Positions 1 to 5,343 of a stretch of 5,343 nucleotides of DNA are shown here, one piece after another; the stretch's first letter is position 1, and the number at the start of each line of letters is the position of its first letter. A program made the position numbers and the translations under genes. The notes below the pieces were generated by a model. It searched no databases, was not told the origin of the DNA, and was given only the letters and a program-made list of their open reading frames with translations. Source of the DNA: Pseudomonadota bacterium (GTDB lineage Bacteria; Pseudomonadota; Gammaproteobacteria; Burkholderiales; Burkholderiaceae_D); NCBI GenBank assembly GCA_023392035.1, contig JAEVZY010000125.1, forward strand, positions 1 to 5,343, read 5' to 3'.

Positions 1-1
1 G

Positions 2-60
2 GCCTGACTTGGGTTCAGGCGCCTGGCAGTGCCAGCCCCCATGGACACTGCCTGACCCAA
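2..60. repeat. Nested inverted repeats downstream of the peptidase gene
   Basis: Several dyads overlap here. GCCTGA (2-7) can pair with TCAGGC (15-20). TTGGGTTCAGGC (9-20) can pair with GCCTGACCCAA (50-60) apart from one bulged T. CAGGCGCCTG (16-25) is a perfect 10-bp palindrome, and CTGGCA-G-TGCCAG (23-35) is a perfect 6+1+6 dyad inside the long stem. The block starts 11 bp beyond the stop codon of the minus-strand peptidase gene, so it would lie in the 3' end of that transcript and may help end or stabilise it. Neither strand shows a T-run after the stem, so a classical intrinsic terminator is not supported. The rest of 1-70 shows no gene. Confidence 0.6.
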
Positions 61-70
61 AGAAACCGGG

Positions 71-1045
71 CTAGCGACTTGGCGCGCGCCGCATGTATTC
101 AATTTCGGCCAGCGTCGCCTTGGCGGTCGCCGCCAGCGGGCCGCCCAGTTCCACCGCGCGCCGCGCCACCGGTTCGGCTTCGTCCAGGCGTCCGGCCTCG
201 GCCAGCAAGGAAGCATAGTTGTTGAGCGCAGCCACGCTTTGCGGATGTCCGCGCGCCGCGCGCTCGAAGACTTGCAGGGCTGCTTGCTGATTGCCGCCGG
301 CATGGGCGCTGTTGCCCGCACCCAGCTGCAGCGTCAGGTTGTCCGGCCACTGCTTCAAGGCTTGTTGCCAGGCCAGCTGCGCTTGTTGCGGCGTCAGCGC
401 CTTTTCCATGGCAAGGGTGGCCTCGGCCACCTGGGCTTGCTGTGCCGAGCGCGGAATTTCGCCCGGCTTCAAGGCCACCATGGCCCAGGCTTCGCTGCGC
501 AACCAGGTGTGTTCGAAGGTGGACATGGCCATCACCAGCCGCTCGGTGGTGCCGGAGCGCAGGATGATGTCGCCCTTGGGCAGGTCATAGCCGATCACCA
601 CGGCGTAATGCCACATCGGGAAAATCGGCAGCGAAAGGTTTTGCAGGACGACCACCGGATGGCCGGCGGCCACCTCCTGCAGCAAGGGCTGCAGGCCCGG
701 TTCCAGCGTGACGCCCAGCAAGCCATGGCGGCGCGCCGAAGTCAGCATCTCGGCCTGCAGGCTGCCCTTCTTCGCCGGGATGTAGACCTCGTGCACCAGG
801 GCGTCCGGTGTGATGGATTGGCCGGCGGACTGCATCAGCATGGCCAGCGCGGCCGGGCCGCATTGATAGTCTTCCTGGGCAAAGAATGGGGTGGCGCTCA
901 GTTCGACCTGCGGCGGCAGGCCGGAGGGCGGCTGCGCTTGCAGATCGCGGGTCTGGGTGGCGCAGCCCGCCAGAAGAGAAATCAGGCACAGCAACAGCCA
1001 GGCCCAAAGGCCCCGCTGTTGCCGACCTGCGAACCCAAACCTCAT
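71..1045 (-). CDS. PA2778-type C39-like cysteine peptidase lipoprotein with TPR-like C-terminus
   Basis: A 324-residue predicted lipoprotein. The N-terminus has basic residues, a hydrophobic stretch (about 12-26) and a lipobox LLAGC with Cys28 as the lipidation site, so the mature protein should be membrane-anchored and face the periplasm. Residues 50-195 look like a C39-type papain-fold domain: QCGPAAL with candidate nucleophile Cys62, and WHYAVVIGYD with candidate catalytic His146, followed by ILRSGTT (161-167). The Ala/Leu-rich C-terminus (about 205-315) resembles TPR helices, clearest at about 272-300 (NNYASLLAEAGRLDEAEP). The gene overlaps the stop of the upstream small gene by ATGA and has no evident Shine-Dalgarno sequence, so translational coupling is likely. 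The architecture matches the family named after Pseudomonas PA2778, found beside PA2779-type genes. The substrate is not known to me; the upstream partner is the obvious candidate. The family call is fairly secure; proteolytic activity is inferred. Confidence 0.85.
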   Translation of the reverse strand: MRFGFAGRQQRGLWAWLLLCLISLLAGCATQTRDLQAQPPSGLPPQVELSATPFFAQEDYQCGPAALAMLMQSAGQSITPDALVHEVYIPAKKGSLQAEMLTSARRHGLLGVTLEPGLQPLLQEVAAGHPVVVLQNLSLPIFPMWHYAVVIGYDLPKGDIILRSGTTERLVMAMSTFEHTWLRSEAWAMVALKPGEIPRSAQQAQVAEATLAMEKALTPQQAQLAWQQALKQWPDNLTLQLGAGNSAHAGGNQQAALQVFERAARGHPQSVAALNNYASLLAEAGRLDEAEPVARRAVELGGPLAATAKATLAEIEYMRRAPSR

Positions 1046-1440
1046 CGACGCGCGGAACGGGTGAAGGGGAAGACCTTGGTCAGACCCAGGATGTCAGTCA
1101 CCAGCAGCAGCACGAAGACGAACAGCAGCACGCCGAGGAAGCTGTCGCCACCGGCCGGCAGGGTGTCCAGGCGCTGCGCCAGCGTCGCCACATCGTTGTC
1201 GCTCAGGGCCGCCACGCGGGCGCTGGCGTCGGCCGGATCGACACCCATGCTTTCCAGTTGCGCCTGGATGTCGGGACGGGCCAGCGCCGCCGAGACGCGT
1301 TCGCGATTGTGCTGGGCGGTGGCCGCGGCCACTGCTTCGCCGGTGCCGACCATGGCGGCCTGTACCGATTGCGTGAAGCCGACAAAGCTCATCGCAAACA
1401 GCGAAAAATATACGAACATCTTCTTCAATGTACGCAGCAT
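1042..1440 (-). CDS. PA2779-type small secreted membrane protein
   Basis: A 132-residue protein of unknown function. Residues 1-28 form a signal peptide (MLRTLKK, a hydrophobic core, then SVQA before Ala29). The middle (30-92) is soluble, polar and Ala-rich. At 94-98 is LPAGG, followed by a strongly hydrophobic segment (about 101-117, FLGVLLFVFVLLLV) and a tail containing VFPF and ending in basic residues (RSARR). It should therefore be exported and held in the inner membrane by its C-terminus. The ATG at 1440 is chosen because AGAAAGGA lies 7 nt upstream and the signal peptide then starts correctly; an in-frame ATG at 1515 would put 25 unlikely residues in front. The stop overlaps the start of the peptidase gene (ATGA). 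Length, topology and neighbour fit the PA2779 family. The Gly-Gly before the membrane segment may be a cleavage site for the partner peptidase, which is inference. Confidence 0.8.
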   Translation of the reverse strand: MLRTLKKMFVYFSLFAMSFVGFTQSVQAAMVGTGEAVAAATAQHNRERVSAALARPDIQAQLESMGVDPADASARVAALSDNDVATLAQRLDTLPAGGDSFLGVLLFVFVLLLVTDILGLTKVFPFTRSARR

Positions 1441-1455
1441 GATGGGGTCCTTTCT
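1433..1455 (-). promoter_or_regulatory. Ribosome binding site that fixes the PA2779-type start
   Basis: On the minus strand AGAAAGGA precedes CCCCATC and the ATG at 1440. This purine-rich site at good spacing supports the 132-residue form over the longer in-frame form starting at 1515. Confidence 0.65.
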
Positions 1456-1469
1456 GTATTGTTCATGAG

Positions 1470-1496
1470 CCGGCCAAACGGGCGGATAAAGGCCGG
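1470..1496. repeat. CCGGCC/GGCCGG dyad in the leader of the small gene
   Basis: CCGGCC (1470-1475) and GGCCGG (1491-1496) are complementary, separated by 15 nt. The dyad lies 30-56 bp upstream of the PA2779-type start, so it could be a leader hairpin or a protein site. With a 6-bp stem in GC-rich DNA it may also be chance. Confidence 0.3.
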
Positions 1497-1550
1497 ACAG
1501 GCAGAAGTGTTCCATCTCGCCGCTTCGGAAAGCTTGTGCTGCGTCAACAG

Positions 1551-1573
1551 TTACAAGTTCGAACCTTGTGTAA
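1551..1573. repeat. Hairpin directly after the dctM stop, centred on GTTCGAAC
   Basis: TTACAAG (1551-1557) can pair with CTTGTGTAA (1565-1573) if two bases bulge, leaving a 7-nt loop. The perfect palindrome GTTCGAAC (1557-1564) sits in its centre. The structure begins at the base after the dctM stop codon, so it could be a 3'-end or processing hairpin for the TRAP transcript, although no T-run follows on the minus strand. It could instead be a binding site upstream of the PA2779-type gene. The remainder of the 133-bp gap (1441-1573) shows no gene and no convincing promoter. Confidence 0.4.
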
Positions 1574-2881
1574 TCAGGAGCGACCCATCACCAAATCCGG
1601 CAGCCAGGTGGCAATCGCGGGAAACAGCGTGATCAGCAGGATGCACAGCACCAGGCAGGCAAAGAAAGGCAGGGCCGCCACGGCGATGCGATTGCTGTCC
1701 TTGCCGGTCATGTTCTGCAGCACGAAGAGATTGAATCCCACCGGCGGCGTGACCTCGGCAATTTCCACCAGCAGCACGATGAAGATGCCGAACCAGATCA
1801 GGTCGAAGCCGGCTTTCTGGATCATGGGCAGCACCACGGCGGAGGTGAGCACGATCATCGAGATGCCGTCCAGTGCCGTGCCCAACACCAGATAGACCAG
1901 CACCAGCACCGCAATCAGGGCAAAGGGCGACAACTGCATGGCCGCCACCGCTTCGGCCAGATGGCGCGGAATGCCGGTGAAGGCCATGGTCTTGGTGAGG
2001 AAGGCGGCGCCCGCCAGGATGAACATGATCATGCAGCTGGTGCGGGTGGCTCCCATCAGGCCGGCCAGGAAGTTTTCCCAGGTCAGGCTGCGGCCCCAGG
2101 CGGCAATGGCCAGCGACCCCAGCACGCCGTAGGCCGCGCATTCGGTGGCGGTGGCCCAGCCGGCGATGATGACCCAGACGATAAACAGGATCAGCAAACT
2201 GCAGGGAATCAGTTGTCCCGAGCGGCGGATCTTTTCCCTGAAAGACAAGGGTGGATCGGCCGCCGGCACCCGTTCCGGATGGCGCAAGCTCCAGATCGCG
2301 ATATAGCCCGAGAACAACAGCATCAACAAGAAGCCCGGCAGGAAACCGGCCAGGAAAATGCGGATGATGGAAGCGTCCGCCGCCACCGCATACACCACCA
2401 TGGTGATGGAAGGCGGAATCAAAATACCCAGGGTGCCGGCGGTGGCCAGCGAGCCGAGCGCCATCTTCTCGTCATAGCCGCGCTTCAACAGTTCAGGCAA
2501 GGCCACCTTGGCAATGGTGGCGCAGGTGGCGGCCGAAGAGCCCGAGACCGAGCCGAACACGCCGCAGCCGAGGATGGTGGTATGCATCAGCCGGCCCGGC
2601 ACGCGATTGAGCCAGGGCCGCAAGCCCTCGAACATCTCTTCCGAGAGCCGGGTGCGAAACAGGATTTCCCCCATCCAGATGAACAGCGGCAGCGCCGCCA
2701 GCTCCCAGGAGGCATTCGATTCCCAGAAAGCGGAGAACAGGTTCTTGCCGGGTTGGGTGGCGACGAAGAAGGCTTGCCCGACCCAGCCGGTGATGGCCAG
2801 CGCCATGGCGATCCAGACGCCGGCCGCCAGCAGGACCAGCATCACCGCCAGCAACAGGGCTCCGACTGCGAGATTGTCCAT
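1574..2881 (-). CDS. dctM: TRAP transporter large permease subunit (DctM family)
   Basis: A 435-residue polytopic inner-membrane protein, the ion-coupled substrate-translocating subunit of a TRAP transporter, which imports organic acids or related solutes delivered by a periplasmic binding protein. The length is normal for DctM. Family hallmarks are visible in order: LPLFIWMGEILF (64-75), GSVSGSSAATCAT (110-122), GTLGILIPPSI (149-159), GWATATECAAYGVLG (241-255), LGTALDGISMI (333-343) and EVTPPVGFNLFVL (376-388), among about a dozen hydrophobic helices. The start has AGGA 7-8 nt upstream, and the stop of dctQ lies inside that leader, 8 bp away, so the two genes are one operon. The binding-protein gene normally found with such pairs is absent on both sides. 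The family call is very secure; the substrate cannot be read from the sequence. Confidence 0.95.
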   Translation of the reverse strand: MDNLAVGALLLAVMLVLLAAGVWIAMALAITGWVGQAFFVATQPGKNLFSAFWESNASWELAALPLFIWMGEILFRTRLSEEMFEGLRPWLNRVPGRLMHTTILGCGVFGSVSGSSAATCATIAKVALPELLKRGYDEKMALGSLATAGTLGILIPPSITMVVYAVAADASIIRIFLAGFLPGFLLMLLFSGYIAIWSLRHPERVPAADPPLSFREKIRRSGQLIPCSLLILFIVWVIIAGWATATECAAYGVLGSLAIAAWGRSLTWENFLAGLMGATRTSCMIMFILAGAAFLTKTMAFTGIPRHLAEAVAAMQLSPFALIAVLVLVYLVLGTALDGISMIVLTSAVVLPMIQKAGFDLIWFGIFIVLLVEIAEVTPPVGFNLFVLQNMTGKDSNRIAVAALPFFACLVLCILLITLFPAIATWLPDLVMGRS

Positions 2882-2889
2882 TTGGATTC

Positions 2890-3468
2890 CTACAAATCGG
2901 AGGAGTAGTCGCCGCGCGCATGGCGTTCTTCCAGCGCGCGCTGGTAGGCCGGCTTTTCGCCGCGCAAGGCGGTGAACAGTTCATCCAGCACGGCCAGCAG
3001 CAAGAGCGCGGCGCCGATCACGAAGCTGGTCTGCGGTATCCACAAGGGCAATGCCACCATGCCGCCGGCAATGTCGTTGAACTCGTAGCTTTCCCAGGTA
3101 TAGGCCGCGGCCCAGCGCAGCAGGTAGCCGATGGCGAGGCTGGCCACCAGCAGAGATCCCACTTCCATCACTCGCCGCCGGCCAGGGCTGGCGTGGTCCA
3201 TGAACAGGGTGACGCGCACGAAGTCGCCATTGCGAAAGGCGCTGGCCATGGCGAAGAAGGCGGCCGCCGCACACAACCAGGCCACGATGTCGTTGATGCC
3301 GCCCACGCGCCAATTGAACATGCGCCCCAGCGAGGCGCAAATCATCAGCACGAAGATCAGGAACACCGAGAGCGCCGCCAGCCCGGCCGACAAGGCATAC
3401 AGGCCGTCAAGCAGACGGCGCGGGGCGGAAGGCGCAAGAGGTCCTGGGGAAGAAGCTGGTCGGTTCAT
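2890..3468 (-). CDS. dctQ: TRAP transporter small permease subunit (DctQ family)
   Basis: A 192-residue inner-membrane protein with four predicted helices (about 24-47, 58-78, 102-122 and 140-165), the usual DctQ topology. NGDFVRVTLFMDH (80-92) corresponds to the conserved loop following the second helix, and the C-terminus is charged. DctQ associates with DctM and is needed for TRAP transport, probably helping the periplasmic binding protein dock. Its start at 3468 has AGGGA about 4 nt upstream. It is the first gene of the minus-strand TRAP unit and is divergent from glpD, with 132 bp between the two starts. DctQ proteins are poorly conserved, so the call rests on topology, the partial motif and the adjoining dctM. 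The N-terminal 16 residues are Pro/Ser-rich and probably cytoplasmic. Confidence 0.92.
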   Translation of the reverse strand: MNRPASSPGPLAPSAPRRLLDGLYALSAGLAALSVFLIFVLMICASLGRMFNWRVGGINDIVAWLCAAAAFFAMASAFRNGDFVRVTLFMDHASPGRRRVMEVGSLLVASLAIGYLLRWAAAYTWESYEFNDIAGGMVALPLWIPQTSFVIGAALLLLAVLDELFTALRGEKPAYQRALEERHARGDYSSDL

Positions 3469-3513
3469 CTGATCCCTGTGGTCGAGGTGGTCGCCGGTCC
3501 TTCAAGTGTCCCG

Positions 3514-3519
3514 ATCATA
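3514..3519 (-). promoter_or_regulatory. Candidate -10 element for the dctQM unit
   Basis: On the minus strand TATGAT matches the sigma-70 -10 consensus at five of six positions, 46 bp upstream of the dctQ ATG. No good -35 box is seen at the normal distance, so the promoter would need an activator or be weak. Low confidence. Confidence 0.3.
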
Positions 3520-3543
3520 ACCAAGGCAAGCCGCGCCCGGCTA

Positions 3544-3571
3544 GTGAAAACGACATCGGCCATGCTAAGGT
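3544..3571 (+). promoter_or_regulatory. Candidate weak promoter for glpD
   Basis: GTGAAA (3544-3549) and TAAGGT (3566-3571) are separated by 16 bp, and the second box is preceded by TGC, an extended -10 form. Transcription would begin near 3578, inside the GTTCGA/TCGAAC dyad, which would suit repression. The boxes match consensus only moderately. Confidence 0.22.
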
Positions 3572-3586
3572 TCGACTCTTTCGAAC
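3570..3586. promoter_or_regulatory. Dyad GTTCGA-N5-TCGAAC upstream of glpD, possible GlpR-type operator
   Basis: A perfect 6-bp inverted repeat with a 5-bp spacer lies 15-31 bp upstream of the chosen glpD ATG. The half-site GTTCG/CGAAC resembles those known for the DeoR-family glycerol regulator GlpR of E. coli, though there the half-sites are more closely spaced. Its position between two divergent genes could let one regulator act on glpD, on dctQM, or on both. A GlpR gene is not in the window, so the regulator's identity is inference. Confidence 0.45.
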
Positions 3587-3600
3587 GAGCCAGTCTGGAC

Positions 3601-5172
3601 ATGAGCGGCGCAGCACAGGCAGCGGCAGCATCGACGGTCCCCTTCGACCTGTTCATCATCGGCGGCGGCATCAACGGCGCGGGCATTGCGCGCGATGCCG
3701 CCGGGCGCGGCCTGCGCGTCGGTTTGGCCGAGGCGGCCGACTTTGCCGGCGCCACCTCTTCAGCCAGCACCAAGCTGATCCACGGCGGCCTGCGCTATCT
3801 GGAACACTTTGAATTCCGGCTGGTGGCCGAGGCCCTGTCCGAGCGCGAAAAGCTGCTCGACATCGCGCCGCATATCGCCTGGCCGCTGCGCTTCGTGATG
3901 CCGCATGTGCCCGGCCTGCGTCCGCGCTGGATGATACGCACCGGGCTCTGGCTGTATGACCACCTGGGTGGCAAAAGCAGCCTGCCGCGCTCGCATGCCT
4001 TGCGCCTGTCGCCGCAGGGACCCGGCGCCGGCCTGCGCCCCGACATACGGAACGGCTTCATCTATTCGGACGCCTGGGTGGATGACGCCCGGCTGGTGAT
4101 CCTCAACTTGAAAGCCGCGCAGCAGAAAGGCGCCACCATCCTGGCCCGCACCCGGCTGCTGCAGGCGCGCCGGCACGGCGGCTTGTGGCATTGCGATCTG
4201 CTGGCCGACGGGCAGATCAGCACCGTCACCAGCCGCGCGCTGGTGAACGCGGCCGGACCCTGGGTGGGCGAAGTGGAACGCCTGGTCGGCAGCCATGCGG
4301 GCAGCAGCCGGCATGCGGCGCTACGGCTGGTGCGCGGCAGCCACCTGGTGCTGCCGCGCCTGTATGAAGGCGAGCATGCCTACATCCTGCAGAACAGCGA
4401 CCGCCGCATCGTCTTCATGATTCCCTACGAGGGCCGCTTTACCCTGGTCGGTACCACCGACGTGGCCCAGGACAGCATGGCCGAAGGCGCCTCGATCTCG
4501 GCGGCCGAAGAACAATACCTGCTGGATGCCATCAACCGCTACCTTGCCAAGCCGGCGCGCGCGGCCGACATCGTCTGGCGCTACGCCGGCGTGCGGCCCC
4601 TGTATGACGACGAGTCGGGCGACCCCTCGGCCGTGACGCTCGACTACACCCTGGTGCTGGACGCGCAGGAGCAGACGCCGTTGTTGTCGATCTACGGCGG
4701 CAAGATCACCACCTACCGGCGCCTGGCGGAAGCGGCGCTGGCCAAGCTGGCCCCGCACTTGCCGCATGCGGGACAATCCTGGACCGCGAACGAAGCCCTG
4801 CCCGGCGGCGACTTTGCGCGCGCCGAACGCGCGGCGGTACTGGCGCAACTGCAGCGGTCCCATGCCGGGCTCGATCCAGACTGGATCGCGGCCGCCTTTG
4901 CCCGCCACGGCTCGACCCTGGCTGCCCTGCTGCGGGAGGTGCACACTGCGGCCGAACTCGGCCGCGATTTCGGCGGCGGGCTATTCGAACGCGAAGCGCG
5001 CTGGTTCATCGAAAATGAGTGGGCGCGCGAGCCGGATGACGTACTATGGCGGCGCAGCAAATACGGCTTGCACATGAGCGCGGAACAGAGACAGGCTTTT
5101 GCCGAATGGTTCCGGCAAAACCAGCAGGCAACGGCCGCCGCAACACGTGAACAAGCGCGGGAACAGGACTAG
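3601..5172 (+). CDS. glpD: Aerobic glycerol-3-phosphate dehydrogenase GlpD
   Basis: A 523-residue FAD enzyme that oxidises sn-glycerol-3-phosphate to dihydroxyacetone phosphate at the inner membrane and passes electrons to the quinone pool. The N-terminal dinucleotide-binding motif is IIGGGINGAG (19-28), followed by SSASTKLIHGGLRYLE (53-68), YSDAWVDDARL (155-165), VNAAGPWV (215-222), LVRGSHLVLPR (243-253), VGTTDV (283-288), GVRPLYDDESGDP (330-342) and YGGKITTYR (365-373). Arg332 and Lys368 fall where the E. coli enzyme has substrate-contacting residues. The C-terminal cap domain is complete (DVLWRRSKYGL, 480-490). The ATG at 3601 starts just before the Rossmann fold. An in-frame ATG at 3562 would add 13 residues and would overlap the presumed promoter; neither has a good Shine-Dalgarno site, so the start is not certain. 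E. coli GlpD is about 501 residues; the excess lies mostly at the termini. An ABC ATPase gene follows 11 bp later. Confidence 0.97.
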   Translation: MSGAAQAAAASTVPFDLFIIGGGINGAGIARDAAGRGLRVGLAEAADFAGATSSASTKLIHGGLRYLEHFEFRLVAEALSEREKLLDIAPHIAWPLRFVMPHVPGLRPRWMIRTGLWLYDHLGGKSSLPRSHALRLSPQGPGAGLRPDIRNGFIYSDAWVDDARLVILNLKAAQQKGATILARTRLLQARRHGGLWHCDLLADGQISTVTSRALVNAAGPWVGEVERLVGSHAGSSRHAALRLVRGSHLVLPRLYEGEHAYILQNSDRRIVFMIPYEGRFTLVGTTDVAQDSMAEGASISAAEEQYLLDAINRYLAKPARAADIVWRYAGVRPLYDDESGDPSAVTLDYTLVLDAQEQTPLLSIYGGKITTYRRLAEAALAKLAPHLPHAGQSWTANEALPGGDFARAERAAVLAQLQRSHAGLDPDWIAAAFARHGSTLAALLREVHTAAELGRDFGGGLFEREARWFIENEWAREPDDVLWRRSKYGLHMSAEQRQAFAEWFRQNQQATAAATREQAREQD

Positions 5173-5183
5173 AGAGGACAGGG
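5173..5183 (+). promoter_or_regulatory. Ribosome binding site for the ABC ATPase gene
   Basis: AGAGGA (5173-5178) lies 5 nt before the ATG at 5184 and directly follows the glpD stop codon, which indicates co-transcription with glpD. It is much stronger than anything upstream of glpD itself. Confidence 0.6.
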
Positions 5184-5343
5184 ATGGCGGATATCCGTCT
5201 GGAAGGCATCACCAAGAACTGGGGCGATTCGCAAGCCGTGCGCGGCATTGATTTTCATGTGCCGGCCGGCAGCTTCACGGTGCTGCTCGGGCCCTCGGGC
5301 TGCGGCAAGTCAACCACGCTGCGCCTGATCGCCGGACTGGAAA
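5184..5343 (+). CDS. ABC transporter ATP-binding protein, UgpC/MalK-like (5' part only)
   Basis: The first 53 codons of an ATPase subunit, cut by the window end. It begins MADIRLEGITKNWGD, with Trp13 where the A-loop aromatic residue normally stacks on the adenine, and contains the Walker A motif GPSGCGKST (36-44) followed by TLRLIAGLE, typical of importer ATPases for sugars, polyols and glycerol phosphate. The start resembles E. coli UgpC (TKSW versus TKNW here). It follows glpD by 11 bp with its own ribosome binding site, so it probably powers uptake of glycerol, glycerol-3-phosphate or glycerophosphodiesters that feed GlpD. Rhizobial glp operons likewise place ABC transporter genes behind glpD, but their ATPases, as I recall them, have atypical Walker A motifs whereas this one is canonical. 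Signature, Walker B and substrate-defining parts lie outside the window, so no symbol is given. Confidence 0.88.
   Translation, partial: MADIRLEGITKNWGDSQAVRGIDFHVPAGSFTVLLGPSGCGKSTTLRLIAGLE

Noticed and set aside
239..1468. Long plus-strand open frame of 409 codons opposite the peptidase pair
   Set aside because: It is rich in Gln, His, Arg and Gly with no recognisable domain, as expected for the reverse of a GC-rich gene. The minus-strand proteins have a lipobox, a signal peptide and conserved motifs.
1441..1515. Longer form of the PA2779-type protein starting at 1515
   Set aside because: It would put 25 residues before a normal signal peptide and ignore the good ribosome binding site in front of the ATG at 1440.
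1542..1547. TTGACG on the minus strand as a -35 box for the PA2779-type gene
   Set aside because: No acceptable -10 box lies 15-19 bp downstream; the expected place reads AGCGGC.
1961..2908. Plus-strand open frame of 315 codons opposite dctM
   Set aside because: Composition dominated by Gln, Gly, Arg and His; it lies fully antisense to a well-supported DctM.
3525..3545. Possible sigma-54 promoter for dctQ (GG and GC pairs on the minus strand)
   Set aside because: The GG-to-GC spacing is off by one base, and the match is easily produced by GC-rich DNA.
2920..3600. N-terminal extension of glpD giving a 750-codon open frame
   Set aside because: The extension is antisense to dctQ, has low-complexity composition and no domain. 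GlpD homology begins just after 3601.
1..5343. Mobile element, CRISPR array, tRNA or rRNA
   Set aside because: No transposase or integrase reading frame, no regularly spaced direct repeats and no tRNA- or rRNA-like segment was seen; nearly all of the window is explained by six coding regions.

Overview
The window is GC-rich chromosomal DNA from a proteobacterium. The gene content and protein style (a GlpD close to the E. coli type, a UgpC/MalK-like ATPase directly behind glpD, and a PA2778/PA2779-type pair) suit a betaproteobacterium of the Burkholderiales, perhaps Oxalobacteraceae such as Herbaspirillum. That placement is inferred from family resemblance, not from a search.

Layout. The left two thirds are on the minus strand. 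Positions 1-70 are non-coding and hold overlapping inverted repeats. Next come two translationally overlapping genes: a PA2778-type C39-like cysteine peptidase lipoprotein with C-terminal TPR-like repeats (71-1045), and upstream of it a small secreted PA2779-type membrane protein (1042-1440). A 133-bp gap with two dyads separates this pair from a TRAP transporter membrane module, dctM (1574-2881) and dctQ (2890-3468). A 132-bp divergent intergenic region (3469-3600) carries candidate promoters and a clear GTTCGA/TCGAAC dyad. On the plus strand, glpD (aerobic glycerol-3-phosphate dehydrogenase, 3601-5172) is followed 11 bp later by the start of a sugar/glycerol-phosphate-type ABC transporter ATPase gene (from 5184, cut by the window end).

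How the genes work together. The plus-strand unit looks like the start of a glycerol or glycerol-3-phosphate uptake and oxidation operon: an ABC importer would bring in substrate and GlpD would pass electrons from glycerol-3-phosphate to quinone. The TRAP pair is the membrane part of a secondary transporter that needs a periplasmic binding protein (DctP/TAXI). No such gene lies on either side of the pair here, so its substrate is unknown. The peptidase and small protein form a conserved-looking pair. The small protein has a Gly-Gly directly before a C-terminal membrane helix, and its partner belongs to a peptidase superfamily known for cleaving after Gly-Gly, which suggests an enzyme/substrate relationship.

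Most of the window is ordinary metabolic and transport DNA. The best leads are the peptidase/Gly-Gly protein pair, the glpD-dctQ intergenic dyad and its partial echo behind dctM, and the mutually exclusive hairpins at the left edge.
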